From an uncultured Collinsella sp. (GTDB lineage: Bacteria > Actinomycetota > Coriobacteriia > Coriobacteriales > Coriobacteriaceae): a DNA stretch of 27,534 nucleotides. The first letter of the stretch is position 1. The number at the start of each line of letters is the position of its first letter. A program made the position numbers and the translations under genes. The DNA is taken from positions 1 through 27,534 of the forward strand of contig CABUDQ010000028.1 of the NCBI GenBank assembly GCA_902490365.1, read 5' to 3'. Positions 1 to 7,007 of this stretch are shown here, piece by piece. A model generated the notes under the pieces. That model was not told where the DNA came from. It was given only the letters and a program-made list of their open reading frames with translations, and did not search any database.

Positions 1-516
1 GCCGCGCGGCAAGGAGATATATTGCCAGACCGGAGGGGCGCCGGGGGCGGGAATCGCGCACTCCATATTTTGTTCACAAATGAATAGGTCCCTCAGTCAC
101 GTCACTGAGGTTATAACTGAAGCATCAGCTTCTGATATTGGCGGTGACCAGCTGGTTTATAGATGTTGAGGCATCGGTCATCTCTGGAGCGCCACTTTAC
201 TCCAAAAGCATCGGTTATTTGTTTCCCGTCGGTAAAAGGCAGGTTTTGTTCGCCAAGCGTTCCTATATATAGAAGTTCGGGTTCGAACCGTGCATCGGTA
301 ACAAAAAAGCGACCAGCCGGAGCCGATCGCTTTCTATTCTATGCTGGAGCATCCAGAGGGGTTCTTCCGAACTCATTTTCTCGCTGCCATTCATGCTTTC
401 GAAGCATCTTTCTACAGCCCTCGTTGTCTATCCTCGTATCTCACAGGTCTTCCGGAAATTCACAAGCAGTCTTAGGGTCAATTTAGTTCTGCTTTCAGAG
501 ACTTGTTTGAGAGTTT
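1..516. other. Intergenic stretch without a convincing gene
   Basis: No reading frame here has both a plausible ribosome binding site and recognisable protein content. Short open frames run off the left edge on both strands (a plus frame stopping at 85-87 and a minus frame opening at about 66), but neither resembles a family I know. An inverted repeat (CCTCAGT at 91-97 and ACTGAGG at 104-110) lies near the edge without a T-run. The octamer GCATCGGT occurs at 171, 208 and 292. The only structured part is the tRNA-associated repeat copy at 276-347, listed separately. Confidence 0.5.
276..347. repeat. Degraded copy of the tRNA-downstream repeat (left copy)
   Basis: This 72-bp block aligns nearly end to end with 1440-1513. 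Both start TTCGGGTTCGAACC, share a central AACAAAAAAGCG with a following CGCTTT arm, and end in CTATTCTATG-TGG. The centre can form a terminator-like hairpin (AAAGCGA at 306-312 with TCGCTTT at 327-333). In the right copy the block runs directly into the 3' end of tRNA-Lys; here the following bases (348-370) are only weakly tRNA-like. The two copies are direct repeats that bracket the TraX-family gene. Confidence 0.7.
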
Positions 517-1314
517 TTAAAGACAGTTCAAAACAATAAGTGAGACACCATAAAGCAGAGCAAGATGAGCCGGATAGAAAATGTAGAAGAAATATTTGAG
601 CTTCAGCCCTCGCTTGCCATTATAAAGATTGATAAGCAGCAACGAAACGACCGCGGCAGCAACATCAGGATTAAATATATTAGCTGTAGCAAACTCAAAT
701 CCGCCGCCAACTATATGGCATGACGAAAGGAGCACTGCGCATACTGCAGCAAAGAACATCTTGGCCTTGCTGTCGTGGAATAAATAGAATGCAGCCACAA
801 GCAGAATGCCATACACACCGCCATCTAGTTTAGTGTATTCAGCTGCCAGTGCTGTCAAAACAATCAGAGCAGTTTCTGCGATGTACCTCTTCCATTTTGA
901 AAGGCTTTGTATCTTTTCCAGAATTATCAAGAAGACCAAGCAAAGCAGGAGCTCACACATAACATTTTGTTGCCGAAGGTCAAATAGTTGCCCGGTTTGA
1001 ACGAAATCGTATATGGGCTCCGCAATGATTGCGAAGACAAGCATATTTCGCAGGTACCTCTTTATGTCATGAGTATGCAAAAATCCCTCAACTATCAAAA
1101 AGCAAAATAAGGGAAATGCAATTCTGCCAAGAACATGAAGCACATCCGAAGCCTCGCTTAGAATCGCCCACTGTTCGTCTGATATCTGATTGTACGATGC
1201 GTGAGTCATGATTCCATTGGTCAGGACGATCCTGCTTACATGATCGAGAACCATCGAAATGGCCGCTATTATCTTTAATGTGCTGCCGCTAATTCCGTAT
1301 CTATCTGTTTTCAT
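517..1314 (-). CDS. TraX-family integral membrane protein
   Basis: A 265-residue polytopic membrane protein with about eight hydrophobic segments. It opens with the TraX-type pattern (LKIIAAISMVLDHV near residues 13-26) and carries a second conserved stretch, GRIAFPLFCFLIVEGFLHT, near residue 88. In F plasmids TraX acetylates pilin; chromosomal relatives in gut bacteria are of unknown function and belong to a membrane acyltransferase-like group. The ATG at 1314 is preceded by an AAAGGAAA ribosome binding site. The gene is visibly more AT-rich than its neighbours and no conjugation gene lies nearby. It lies between copies of a tRNA-Lys-associated repeat, which suggests acquisition at a tRNA site. 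Family assignment is fairly firm, role unknown. Confidence 0.8.
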   Translation of the reverse strand: MKTDRYGISGSTLKIIAAISMVLDHVSRIVLTNGIMTHASYNQISDEQWAILSEASDVLHVLGRIAFPLFCFLIVEGFLHTHDIKRYLRNMLVFAIIAEPIYDFVQTGQLFDLRQQNVMCELLLCLVFLIILEKIQSLSKWKRYIAETALIVLTALAAEYTKLDGGVYGILLVAAFYLFHDSKAKMFFAAVCAVLLSSCHIVGGGFEFATANIFNPDVAAAVVSLLLINLYNGKRGLKLKYFFYIFYPAHLALLYGVSLIVLNCL

Positions 1315-1334
1315 TTCGTTTTCCTTTCTTTGGG

Positions 1335-1373
1335 TGGGCCGTCAGAGGTTCGGCCTGCTCTGCAGACGGCCGC
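1335..1373 (-). pseudogene. Internally deleted tRNA-Lys remnant
   Basis: Read on the plus strand, TGGGCCGTCAG-GGTTCG matches the antisense 3' end of the intact tRNA-Lys at 1511. It is followed directly by CTGCTCTGC and ACGGCC, which match its D-arm and 5' acceptor strand. The anticodon arm and variable region (about 28 nt) are missing. The remnant keeps complementary ends (GCCGTC and GACGGC), so it could still fold as a short hairpin, but it cannot be a tRNA. Confidence 0.65.
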
Positions 1374-1376
1374 TGC

Positions 1377-1425
1377 GGCGCTTCGCGCCTTGCGCGCTGC
1401 GCTGGCAAACGCTCACGCGTTTACT
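1377..1425. repeat. GC-TTC-GC hairpins downstream of tRNA-Lys
   Basis: GGCGC-TTC-GCGCC (1377-1389) forms a tight hairpin, and CAAACGC-TCAC-GCGTTTA follows at about 1406-1422. The second matches the hairpin ACAAACGC-TTC-GCGTTTGT found at 10276-10294 in the tRNA-Gly locus, in the same relative position before a T-arm-like sequence and terminator. Confidence 0.6.
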
Positions 1426-1439
1426 CAGCTCCGCGCCCT

Positions 1440-1513
1440 TTCGGGTTCGAACCCATGTCGCGGCAACAAAAAAGCGGCCGGCATCCGCCAGTCGCTTTTC
1501 TATTCTATGGTGG
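1440..1513. repeat. tRNA-downstream repeat (right copy)
   Basis: This is the better-preserved partner of 276-347. It contains a T-arm-like palindrome (CGGGTTCGAACCC near 1442), a terminator hairpin and the first bases of the antisense tRNA-Lys 3' end. The arrangement T-arm, terminator, tRNA recurs at 10312-10456. Confidence 0.7.
1468..1499 (-). terminator. Terminator downstream of tRNA-Lys
   Basis: AAAAGCG (1470-1476) pairs with CGCTTTT (1493-1499). On the minus strand the hairpin ends in a run of six T, as expected for an intrinsic terminator just after tRNA-Lys. The arms are A/T-tailed on both sides, so it could act in both directions. Confidence 0.7.
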
Positions 1514-1583
1514 GCCGTCAGGGGTTCGAACCCTGGACCTTGGGATTAAAAGTCCCCTGCTCTGCCAGCTGAGCTAACGGCCC
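1508..1583 (-). tRNA. tRNA-Lys (anticodon UUU)
   Basis: The minus strand folds as a complete tRNA. The acceptor strands are GGGCCGT and ACGGCCC, the D-arm is GCTCAGCTGGCAGAGC, the anticodon loop CTTTTAA has anticodon TTT, and the T-arm contains GGTTCGAACCC. The body is 1511-1583 (73 nt) with discriminator A, and the CCA end is encoded at 1508-1510. A strong promoter lies just upstream and a terminator just downstream. Confidence 0.97.
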
Positions 1584-1592
1584 GCGGGTGGC

Positions 1593-1621
1593 ATTGTACC
1601 ACGGTCTGGGGCTATTCCCAA
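1593..1621 (-). promoter_or_regulatory. Promoter of tRNA-Lys
   Basis: On the minus strand TTGGGA (1616-1621) is followed after exactly 17 bases by TACAAT (1593-1598), ten bases before the tRNA 5' end. The -35 box lies inside the last codons of the aminopeptidase gene, whose TAG stop is at 1612-1614, so the tRNA promoter overlaps the upstream gene's end. Confidence 0.7.
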
Positions 1622-2892
1622 CTCCATTGGCCGTTCTGGAAAATCACAACTTCACGTCCATCAGGCGTAATGCCCGTAATATCGATATCGTCCGTGCCGA
1701 TCATAAAATCGACGTGCGTGCTCGAGACGTTAACGCCATGCTCCAGGAGCTCCTCCTTGGACATGTCATACCCACCCTCGATGCATTCGGGGAAACCGAC
1801 ACCCAGCGCGAGATGGCAGCTAGCGTTCTCATCATAGAGCGTGTCATAGAATAGAACGCCACTTTCACGGATCGGCGTGTTCTTGGAGATAAGCGCAACC
1901 TCACCCAGATGAGCGGCACCTTCATCGGTGTCAATAATGCTCGCAAGCGTCGCCTTACCCACGCGGGCATCGTAGTCCACTACGCGGCCCGCCTCGAACT
2001 TAATCCAAAAATCGTCAACCTTGTTACCGTGGTGAATGAGCGGCATAGCCGAATACACGATACCGTCGGCACGCATACGATCAGGCGAGGTGAAGACTTC
2101 CTCGGTGGGAATGTTGGGGAAGAAGGGGTGCCCATCGGGCGTCTTGCCCTTGCCGCCGGCCCACTCGTGACCTTTCGTCATGCCAATCGTCAGATCGGTT
2201 CCATTTGCCGAGGTGTAATGCAGGTAGTCGAAACGATTGTCGTTCAGGAAACGCAGGTTCTTTTCGAATGCGGCGTCATGGAGTTCCCAGTCGCTCTCCG
2301 GGTCCTGGCCATCGGCGCGAGCGGTATGCAGAATCGCATTCCACAGCTTATAGATTGCAACCTCATCGGCGTCTCCCGGGAACACCTCGCGCGCCCAGGC
2401 AACGACCGGCGCGCCGGCGATGCACCACGGGTTGATGTTGTAGTCCAGTCCGCGGCGGAAGACCTTGCACTGCGTGTTCCTTGCCTTAGAAGCTGCAGCA
2501 GGCTTAGCGGGATCGATGCCCTTAAGAGCGGCAGGGTCCGCACCCTCGATAAAGATAAAGCAGGCACCATCCTGGGCCAGTGAATCAAGCTGCAGGCGCT
2601 TCCACTCGGGCGTCTGCTCAAAATAGCTTTTCTCGACATGCTCGTACGTGAGCCTCGTCACGGCGTCATCGGCCCAAATAACCGTCACGTGACCGGCACC
2701 GGAGGCATAGGCCTCCGCGACCACCACGCGCGCAAACGGCGCGCACTCGACCGGAGACTGAACGACAACCTCCTGACCGGGCTTGACGTTTACGCCCTTG
2801 CGGACAACCAGGCGCGCATAGTTTTTAATCTTGGGCTCTAGGGCCTTCATGCCCTCCAGAGCCTCTTCGACCGTCAGGGCAGCTCGAATCAT
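1612..2892 (-). CDS. M29-family metallo-aminopeptidase
   Basis: A cytoplasmic aminopeptidase of the AmpS/PepS/aminopeptidase T family, which removes N-terminal residues from peptides using two metal ions. All expected ligand motifs are visible in the C-terminal half: Glu in NIPTEEVF, Glu in HLGEVAL, His in NASCHLALG, and the His/Asp pair in STHVDFMIGTDD. The length (about 426 residues) is usual for the family. An in-frame ATG exists at 2904, but the one at 2892 is preferred because GGAG lies at proper spacing before it and the next residues (MIRAALTVEE) fit a native N-terminus. It is a single gene, preceded by the terminator of the purC operon. The exact gene name (pepS, ampS) cannot be settled from sequence alone. 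Confidence 0.9.
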   Translation of the reverse strand: MIRAALTVEEALEGMKALEPKIKNYARLVVRKGVNVKPGQEVVVQSPVECAPFARVVVAEAYASGAGHVTVIWADDAVTRLTYEHVEKSYFEQTPEWKRLQLDSLAQDGACFIFIEGADPAALKGIDPAKPAAASKARNTQCKVFRRGLDYNINPWCIAGAPVVAWAREVFPGDADEVAIYKLWNAILHTARADGQDPESDWELHDAAFEKNLRFLNDNRFDYLHYTSANGTDLTIGMTKGHEWAGGKGKTPDGHPFFPNIPTEEVFTSPDRMRADGIVYSAMPLIHHGNKVDDFWIKFEAGRVVDYDARVGKATLASIIDTDEGAAHLGEVALISKNTPIRESGVLFYDTLYDENASCHLALGVGFPECIEGGYDMSKEELLEHGVNVSSTHVDFMIGTDDIDITGITPDGREVVIFQNGQWSWE

Positions 2893-2919
2893 GTGCCACT
2901 CCATCTATCTATAGAACAG

Positions 2920-2951
2920 TAAAAAGGCGCGCCGCAAAAACGACGCGCCTT
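2920..2951 (-). terminator. Terminator of the purC operon
   Basis: AAGGCGCG (2924-2931) pairs with CGCGCCTT (2944-2951). On the minus strand the hairpin is followed by TTTTT. It lies about 30 bases past the stop of the membrane protein gene ending at 2982. Confidence 0.8.
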
Positions 2952-2981
2952 ATATCTTAGCGATAAGTATGCATGCAAACG

Positions 2982-3557
2982 CTACTTCTTCTTGGAGTCC
3001 TTCTTGTCCTCCTCGGCAGCCGCGCGCTCAATAAGGGCGTTGAGCTTGTTCTCGGACATGCCCTCGGCCTGCGTGCGGTACATGTTGCGCAGGGGACGAA
3101 TACGAACGAAGTCGTAGATGAAGTCACCCAAAATGACGACGTAGGACAAAACAATGCCGACCATCTGGACAGGGCTGGACACCATGCCAGCGGGAGCGAA
3201 GTACAGCGAAGCCCAAATGGCCACGACGAGCACCATGCCGATAGTGAGCACGGCCCACCAGATGCGGCGGCGCTTGGTGTAGTCCTCATCCTGCTTGAGA
3301 AGGATATTCGACACCGTGTAGATGCGATCCTCCTTGGCGCGCTGCTTAGCCTTGCGGGCGCGCTTCTCCTCTTTAGAGAGGCCCTCGAGGTTCTCGCCCT
3401 TCTCGAGCTCTTTGCGGCGTGCCTTAGACGAAGCCGGCACGACGCGGACAGAGCTCGCTGCCTGACGGGCGGGCTTGGCGGATGCAGCGGACTTGCGCGC
3501 AACCCCGGTAACCTCGTGGGATTGCGTGCGCTTGTTCGTGGCGCTACGGGTACTCAC
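2982..3557 (-). CDS. Hypothetical two-pass membrane protein, coupled to purC
   Basis: A 191-residue protein of unknown function. The first 95 residues are highly basic and alanine-rich, probably disordered or helical. Two hydrophobic segments follow (about 99-121 and 128-150), then a charged tail ending in KKDSKKK. Both ends probably face the cytoplasm. The GTG start (3555-3557) directly abuts the TAA stop of purC, so translation is probably coupled and the two genes share a message ending at the 2920-2951 terminator. No catalytic motif is visible. Nothing in the sequence links it to purine synthesis other than position. Confidence 0.75.
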   Translation of the reverse strand: MSTRSATNKRTQSHEVTGVARKSAASAKPARQAASSVRVVPASSKARRKELEKGENLEGLSKEEKRARKAKQRAKEDRIYTVSNILLKQDEDYTKRRRIWWAVLTIGMVLVVAIWASLYFAPAGMVSSPVQMVGIVLSYVVILGDFIYDFVRIRPLRNMYRTQAEGMSENKLNALIERAAAEEDKKDSKKK

Positions 3558-4445
3558 TTATGCGTTCTCCTTCATGCTTGTGAACTGGGAGCCCGTGATG
3601 ATCTGGAAGGCCTCGCGATAGCGCTCGGACGTGCCATCGATGACCTCGGCGGGCAGATGCGGGGTCTCCCCCGTCATATCCCAGTTGGCTTTGAGCCAAT
3701 TGCGGACGAATTGCTTGTCGTAGCTGGGCTGAATCTTGCCCTCCTCGTAGCTGGCGGCAGGCCAGAAACGGCTGGAGTCGGGCGTGAGGCACTCGTCGAT
3801 CAGCGTAACCTTGCCATCGATGACACCGAACTCGAACTTGGTGTCGGCAATGATGATGCCACGGGTCGCTGCATACTCGGCGGCAGCCTTGTAGATCTTG
3901 AGGGAAAGGTCGCGAATCTGCGTGGCGATGTCCTCGCCCACGATCTCGCAGCAACGCTCGAACGAGATGTTCTCGTCGTGGTCACCGATCTCGGCCTTCG
4001 TGGACGGCGTGAACAGCGGCTCGGGAAGCTTGGAAGCCTCGGTCAGGCCCTCAGGCAGCTGGATGCCGCAGACGGTGCCGTTCTCGTCGTAGGTCTTCTT
4101 GCCCGAACCGGTCAGATAGCCGCGGACGATGCACTCGATAGGAATCGTCTGGGCCTTCTTAACCAGCATGGCGCGGCCGGCGAGGTAGTCACGATACTCA
4201 GCAAACTCCTCGGGGAAATCCGCCGGGTCGATGGAAACGAGGTGGTTGGGAACGATGCCGGCAAACTTATCGAACCAGAATGCCGAGATGCGGTTGAGCA
4301 CCTCTCCCTTAAACGGAATCTCGTCGGGAAGAATGAAGTCGAACGCAGAAATGCGGTCGGTGGCGACCATCAGCAGGTTTTCACCGGCATCGTAGATATC
4401 ACGAACCTTGCCACGGGAATCCGGACGACGCTCCATCGTTGTCAC
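3558..4445 (-). CDS. purC: Phosphoribosylaminoimidazole-succinocarboxamide synthase (SAICAR synthetase)
   Basis: This enzyme joins aspartate to CAIR with ATP in purine synthesis. Diagnostic stretches include GKVRDIYDAG near the N-terminus, DRISAFDFILPDEIPFKG, VRGYLTGSG and DTKFEFGVIDG. At about 295 residues it is the longer type seen in actinobacteria and yeast rather than the short E. coli type. Three starts are possible: GTG at 4454, GTG at 4445 and ATG at 4436. I chose 4445 because AAGGAG ends eight bases before it; the 4454 codon overlaps that ribosome binding site and 4436 is too far away. The gene heads a two-gene unit with the membrane protein below it. purB lies about 4 kb away in the same orientation. 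Confidence 0.95.
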   Translation of the reverse strand: MTTMERRPDSRGKVRDIYDAGENLLMVATDRISAFDFILPDEIPFKGEVLNRISAFWFDKFAGIVPNHLVSIDPADFPEEFAEYRDYLAGRAMLVKKAQTIPIECIVRGYLTGSGKKTYDENGTVCGIQLPEGLTEASKLPEPLFTPSTKAEIGDHDENISFERCCEIVGEDIATQIRDLSLKIYKAAAEYAATRGIIIADTKFEFGVIDGKVTLIDECLTPDSSRFWPAASYEEGKIQPSYDKQFVRNWLKANWDMTGETPHLPAEVIDGTSERYREAFQIITGSQFTSMKENA

Positions 4446-4554
4446 GTGAGTCACTCCTTACCAAAATACGACAGTAATGCGGGTTCTTTCCCGCACGTTT
4501 TCGCAAACTCGGAGCGGCAGGGACGAAACCCCTCCTTCACCGAATAGCGAAAAG

Positions 4555-6120
4555 CTAGTGCTCCATTGTAGTAGATGCCGCGTCCGCCGTGTGCTCGCGA
4601 GGCAGATGAATCGTAAAAGTCGTACCCTTTCCAAGCTCCGACTCCACGGATATGTAGCCGTGATGGCGCTCGACGATCTGTTTAGTCACGGCGAGGCCCA
4701 CGCCCAGACCGCCCGCCTCACGGGCACGGCTGGCATCGGCGCGCCAAAAACGGCCGAAGATGCGCGACAAGTCATCCTTGGCAATACCGATGCCGGTATC
4801 AGAAACGGCAATGCTGACGTGTTTGCGGTCACTGAGCACCGACACCACGACCCAACCGCCCTCGGGGGTGTAGCGCATGGCGTTGCTCATGAGATTGATG
4901 ACGCATTGTGTGATCATGTCGGGATCGGCTTCGACGACATCGTCGTGACCTTGGGTCTCGTCAGCAAAGCGCAAGCGCAGATCGCGGTCGACAAACAGGC
5001 GCTCCTGGGCATTGACGATGGAACGCACGAAAGGAACCATGTCCACCGGCTCAAGGTTGAGCGGAGCCGTGCTGTTTTCCATGCGCGACAGGTCGAGCAT
5101 CTGCTGCACCAGACGAGCCAGGCGACGCGTCTCGGAAGCAACAGTCTCCAAGTGCTCATCGTCGGTAGGATATACGCCATCCTGCATGGCCTCGACCGTT
5201 GCGAGCATGGCCATAAGCGGAGTACGAAGTTCGTGAGCCACGTCCGAGGTCAAACGTTTCTCGTGTTTCATATCCTTCTCGAGCGAAGTGGCCATCTCAT
5301 CGAACGTCTCGCCCAGTTGATCGATCTCGTCATCGCCGCGCAAGCCCGTACGAGCAGACAGATCGCCATCGCGAATTTGCTTGGCCGTGCTGGTAATACG
5401 GTGAATTGGCTTGGTGAGCATGCGCGACACGAGTGATCCGATAACGACCGAAATGCAAACTGCAACAACCGCAGCAAGGGCCATGGCGTTAAAGGTCTTC
5501 TCCCTAAACGCAGAATCTGCCTTGGTGAGCAAGGCATCGGAGCCGATGGCCCACAGCTTTACTTGTCCGACATGCTCGCCGGAAGACGTTATGATTTCGA
5601 CGTTTGCAACGCTATCGGAGCCGGTGGGAGCCGACGAGACCGGACTATGCGATGCTTTTTTCCCGCTCGAGCTGCTCGACGGCGATTCGTTCTCGCGCAC
5701 ATCGGCGGTCGCGCTTGCCGAAGGCCATGAGTCGTCATAAACGACAACGCCTTTCTTGTTGACGACCTGCATACCCAAATCGTCGGACACCAAACTCGAT
5801 GTCGCGACCGTACGTAGCTCGCCCGCAGTCCAATTGCCGTTTTCCTCATACGACGTCGCAAGCTTTTCGGCAGCGGAATTTGCGATTTCGACGATATTGG
5901 AGCGCGTGTAATCCGAAAAGACCGTGCCCCACACAACAGAGACCACGCCCACCAGCACCAATACCGTCATGAGCGATGTCAGAGCAAAAGCAAGTGCCAT
6001 GCGCGAGGGATAGCTCATCGTTGGCCGTGAATCGGAGCGAGGCGTGTTCCAACTAGCCTTGGAACCCGCCTCGCTCTCCTGCTTGTGCTTTTGTCCGATT
6101 TCAAAGCGCGCAGGTGTCAT
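4555..6120 (-). CDS. Sensor histidine kinase of a two-component system
   Basis: A 521-residue membrane kinase. A 40-residue basic N-terminus precedes a first membrane segment (about 41-65). The external domain spans 66-210 and includes a serine-rich stretch at about 145-165. A second membrane segment lies at 211-233, then HAMP (234-285). The HisKA domain has the H-box SDVAHELRTPL (phospho-acceptor His296), and the ATPase domain shows the N box NLMSNAMRYTP, DTGIG, FGRFWRAD and GGLGVGLA. All catalytic motifs are intact. It begins 11 bases after the response-regulator stop, behind a weak AGGGA ribosome binding site, so both come from one message. The layout is BaeS/MtrB-like; the stimulus cannot be told from sequence. 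Confidence 0.93.
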   Translation of the reverse strand: MTPARFEIGQKHKQESEAGSKASWNTPRSDSRPTMSYPSRMALAFALTSLMTVLVLVGVVSVVWGTVFSDYTRSNIVEIANSAAEKLATSYEENGNWTAGELRTVATSSLVSDDLGMQVVNKKGVVVYDDSWPSASATADVRENESPSSSSSGKKASHSPVSSAPTGSDSVANVEIITSSGEHVGQVKLWAIGSDALLTKADSAFREKTFNAMALAAVVAVCISVVIGSLVSRMLTKPIHRITSTAKQIRDGDLSARTGLRGDDEIDQLGETFDEMATSLEKDMKHEKRLTSDVAHELRTPLMAMLATVEAMQDGVYPTDDEHLETVASETRRLARLVQQMLDLSRMENSTAPLNLEPVDMVPFVRSIVNAQERLFVDRDLRLRFADETQGHDDVVEADPDMITQCVINLMSNAMRYTPEGGWVVVSVLSDRKHVSIAVSDTGIGIAKDDLSRIFGRFWRADASRAREAGGLGVGLAVTKQIVERHHGYISVESELGKGTTFTIHLPREHTADAASTTMEH

Positions 6121-6131
6121 ATGTGATTTCC

Positions 6132-6854
6132 CTATTTCTCGTCCGACTTATCGGTCTTGGCCGGAGCCTCGAAGCGATAGCCGACACCGTGGACGGTGTA
6201 GAGCCACTTGGGCTTCTTGGGATCATCGCCCAGCTTGGCGCGAAGGTTCTTCACGTGGCTATCGATGGTGCGCTCATAGCCCTCAAAGTCGTAGCCGAGC
6301 ACCTTCTCGACCAGCTCCATGCGGTTGTAGACGCGACCGGGGTGACGGGCAAGCGTGGTGAGCAGCTTAAACTCGGAAGCCGTCAGGTCGACTTCCTTGC
6401 CCTCGACCAAAATCTTGTGGCCCGAGATATCGATGACCAGATCGCCGAAGTCGAGTACCTCGACGGCTGGCTCGTCGGCCTGATGGGCACGGCGGAACAG
6501 AGCGCGAACGCGCGCGACAAGCTCGCGCGGCGAGAACGGCTTAATCAGATAGTCGTCGGCGCCGAGCTCAAGACCGATAATGCGGTCCTCGATCTCGCCC
6601 TTGGCAGTCAGCATGATGATGGGGACATCCGAGGTATCGCGAATGGTGCGGCAAACGCGCTCGCCGGGGATCTTGGGGAGCATAAGGTCGAGCACGACCA
6701 GGTCAAACTGATGCTTCTCGAACTCCTCGATCGCGGACTGGCCGTCGCCGACACCCACAACCCAGTAGCCTTCGCGCTCGAGATAGGCAGCGACGGCGTC
6801 ACGGATTGCCTTCTCATCCTCGACCAGCAGAATCTTTTTTGCATCTGAAGCCAT
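6132..6854 (-). CDS. OmpR/PhoB-type response regulator
   Basis: The DNA-binding partner of the adjacent kinase, 240 residues. The receiver domain (about 1-120) has the acidic pair Glu12/Asp13, phospho-acceptor Asp56 in VVLDLMLP, Thr83 and Lys105 in IKPF. The C-terminal winged helix (about 135-232) shows DLTASEFKLLTTLARHPGRV and RTIDSHVKNLRAKL, with GVGYRF near the end. An earlier in-frame ATG exists at 6875, but the 6854 ATG is preferred because a G-rich ribosome binding site lies about eight bases before it and receiver domains usually begin close to the KILLVEDE strand. It is the first gene of the regulator-kinase pair; targets are unknown. Confidence 0.95.
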   Translation of the reverse strand: MASDAKKILLVEDEKAIRDAVAAYLEREGYWVVGVGDGQSAIEEFEKHQFDLVVLDLMLPKIPGERVCRTIRDTSDVPIIMLTAKGEIEDRIIGLELGADDYLIKPFSPRELVARVRALFRRAHQADEPAVEVLDFGDLVIDISGHKILVEGKEVDLTASEFKLLTTLARHPGRVYNRMELVEKVLGYDFEGYERTIDSHVKNLRAKLGDDPKKPKWLYTVHGVGYRFEAPAKTDKSDEK

Positions 6855-7007
6855 AACACGGCCCCCCTGTCTCAATCAGCTAAGAACAAGCCCATTTTAA
6901 CGCACCTGAGCCCGCCGGATGCCACTATGACGCGGCAGCTCGGCGGGCGGTACTCACAATTACAACGCGTTTATTCCCCTGTTGGCGCCTTTTTAACCCC
7001 TCTAAGC

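Noticed and set aside
1..87. Open frames touching the left edge on both strands
   Set aside because: Too short to judge, no ribosome binding site or recognisable protein; they may be ends of real genes but cannot be supported.
163..486. Plus-strand 107-codon open frame
   Set aside because: It runs through the tRNA-associated repeat and its hairpin, has no ribosome binding site, and its translation is rich in Ser, Arg and Phe without any domain.
1330..1572. Plus-strand open frame ending in GFEPWTLGLKVPCSA
   Set aside because: This is the antisense of tRNA-Lys, a familiar false protein call.
4478..4495. TGCGGG/CCCGCA hairpin between purC and the kinase gene
   Set aside because: A T-run follows only on the plus strand, where no gene ends; it is therefore not a terminator for the kinase gene on the minus strand.
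2973..4547. Plus-strand 524-codon open frame
   Set aside because: Antisense shadow of purC and the coupled membrane gene, both of which have clear family content or coupling on the minus strand.
6910..6948. GCCCGCCG/CGGCGGGC inverted repeat between the lipoprotein end and the response regulator
   Set aside because: The loop is long (23 nt) and neither strand has a T-run, so I could not call it a terminator or an operator with confidence.
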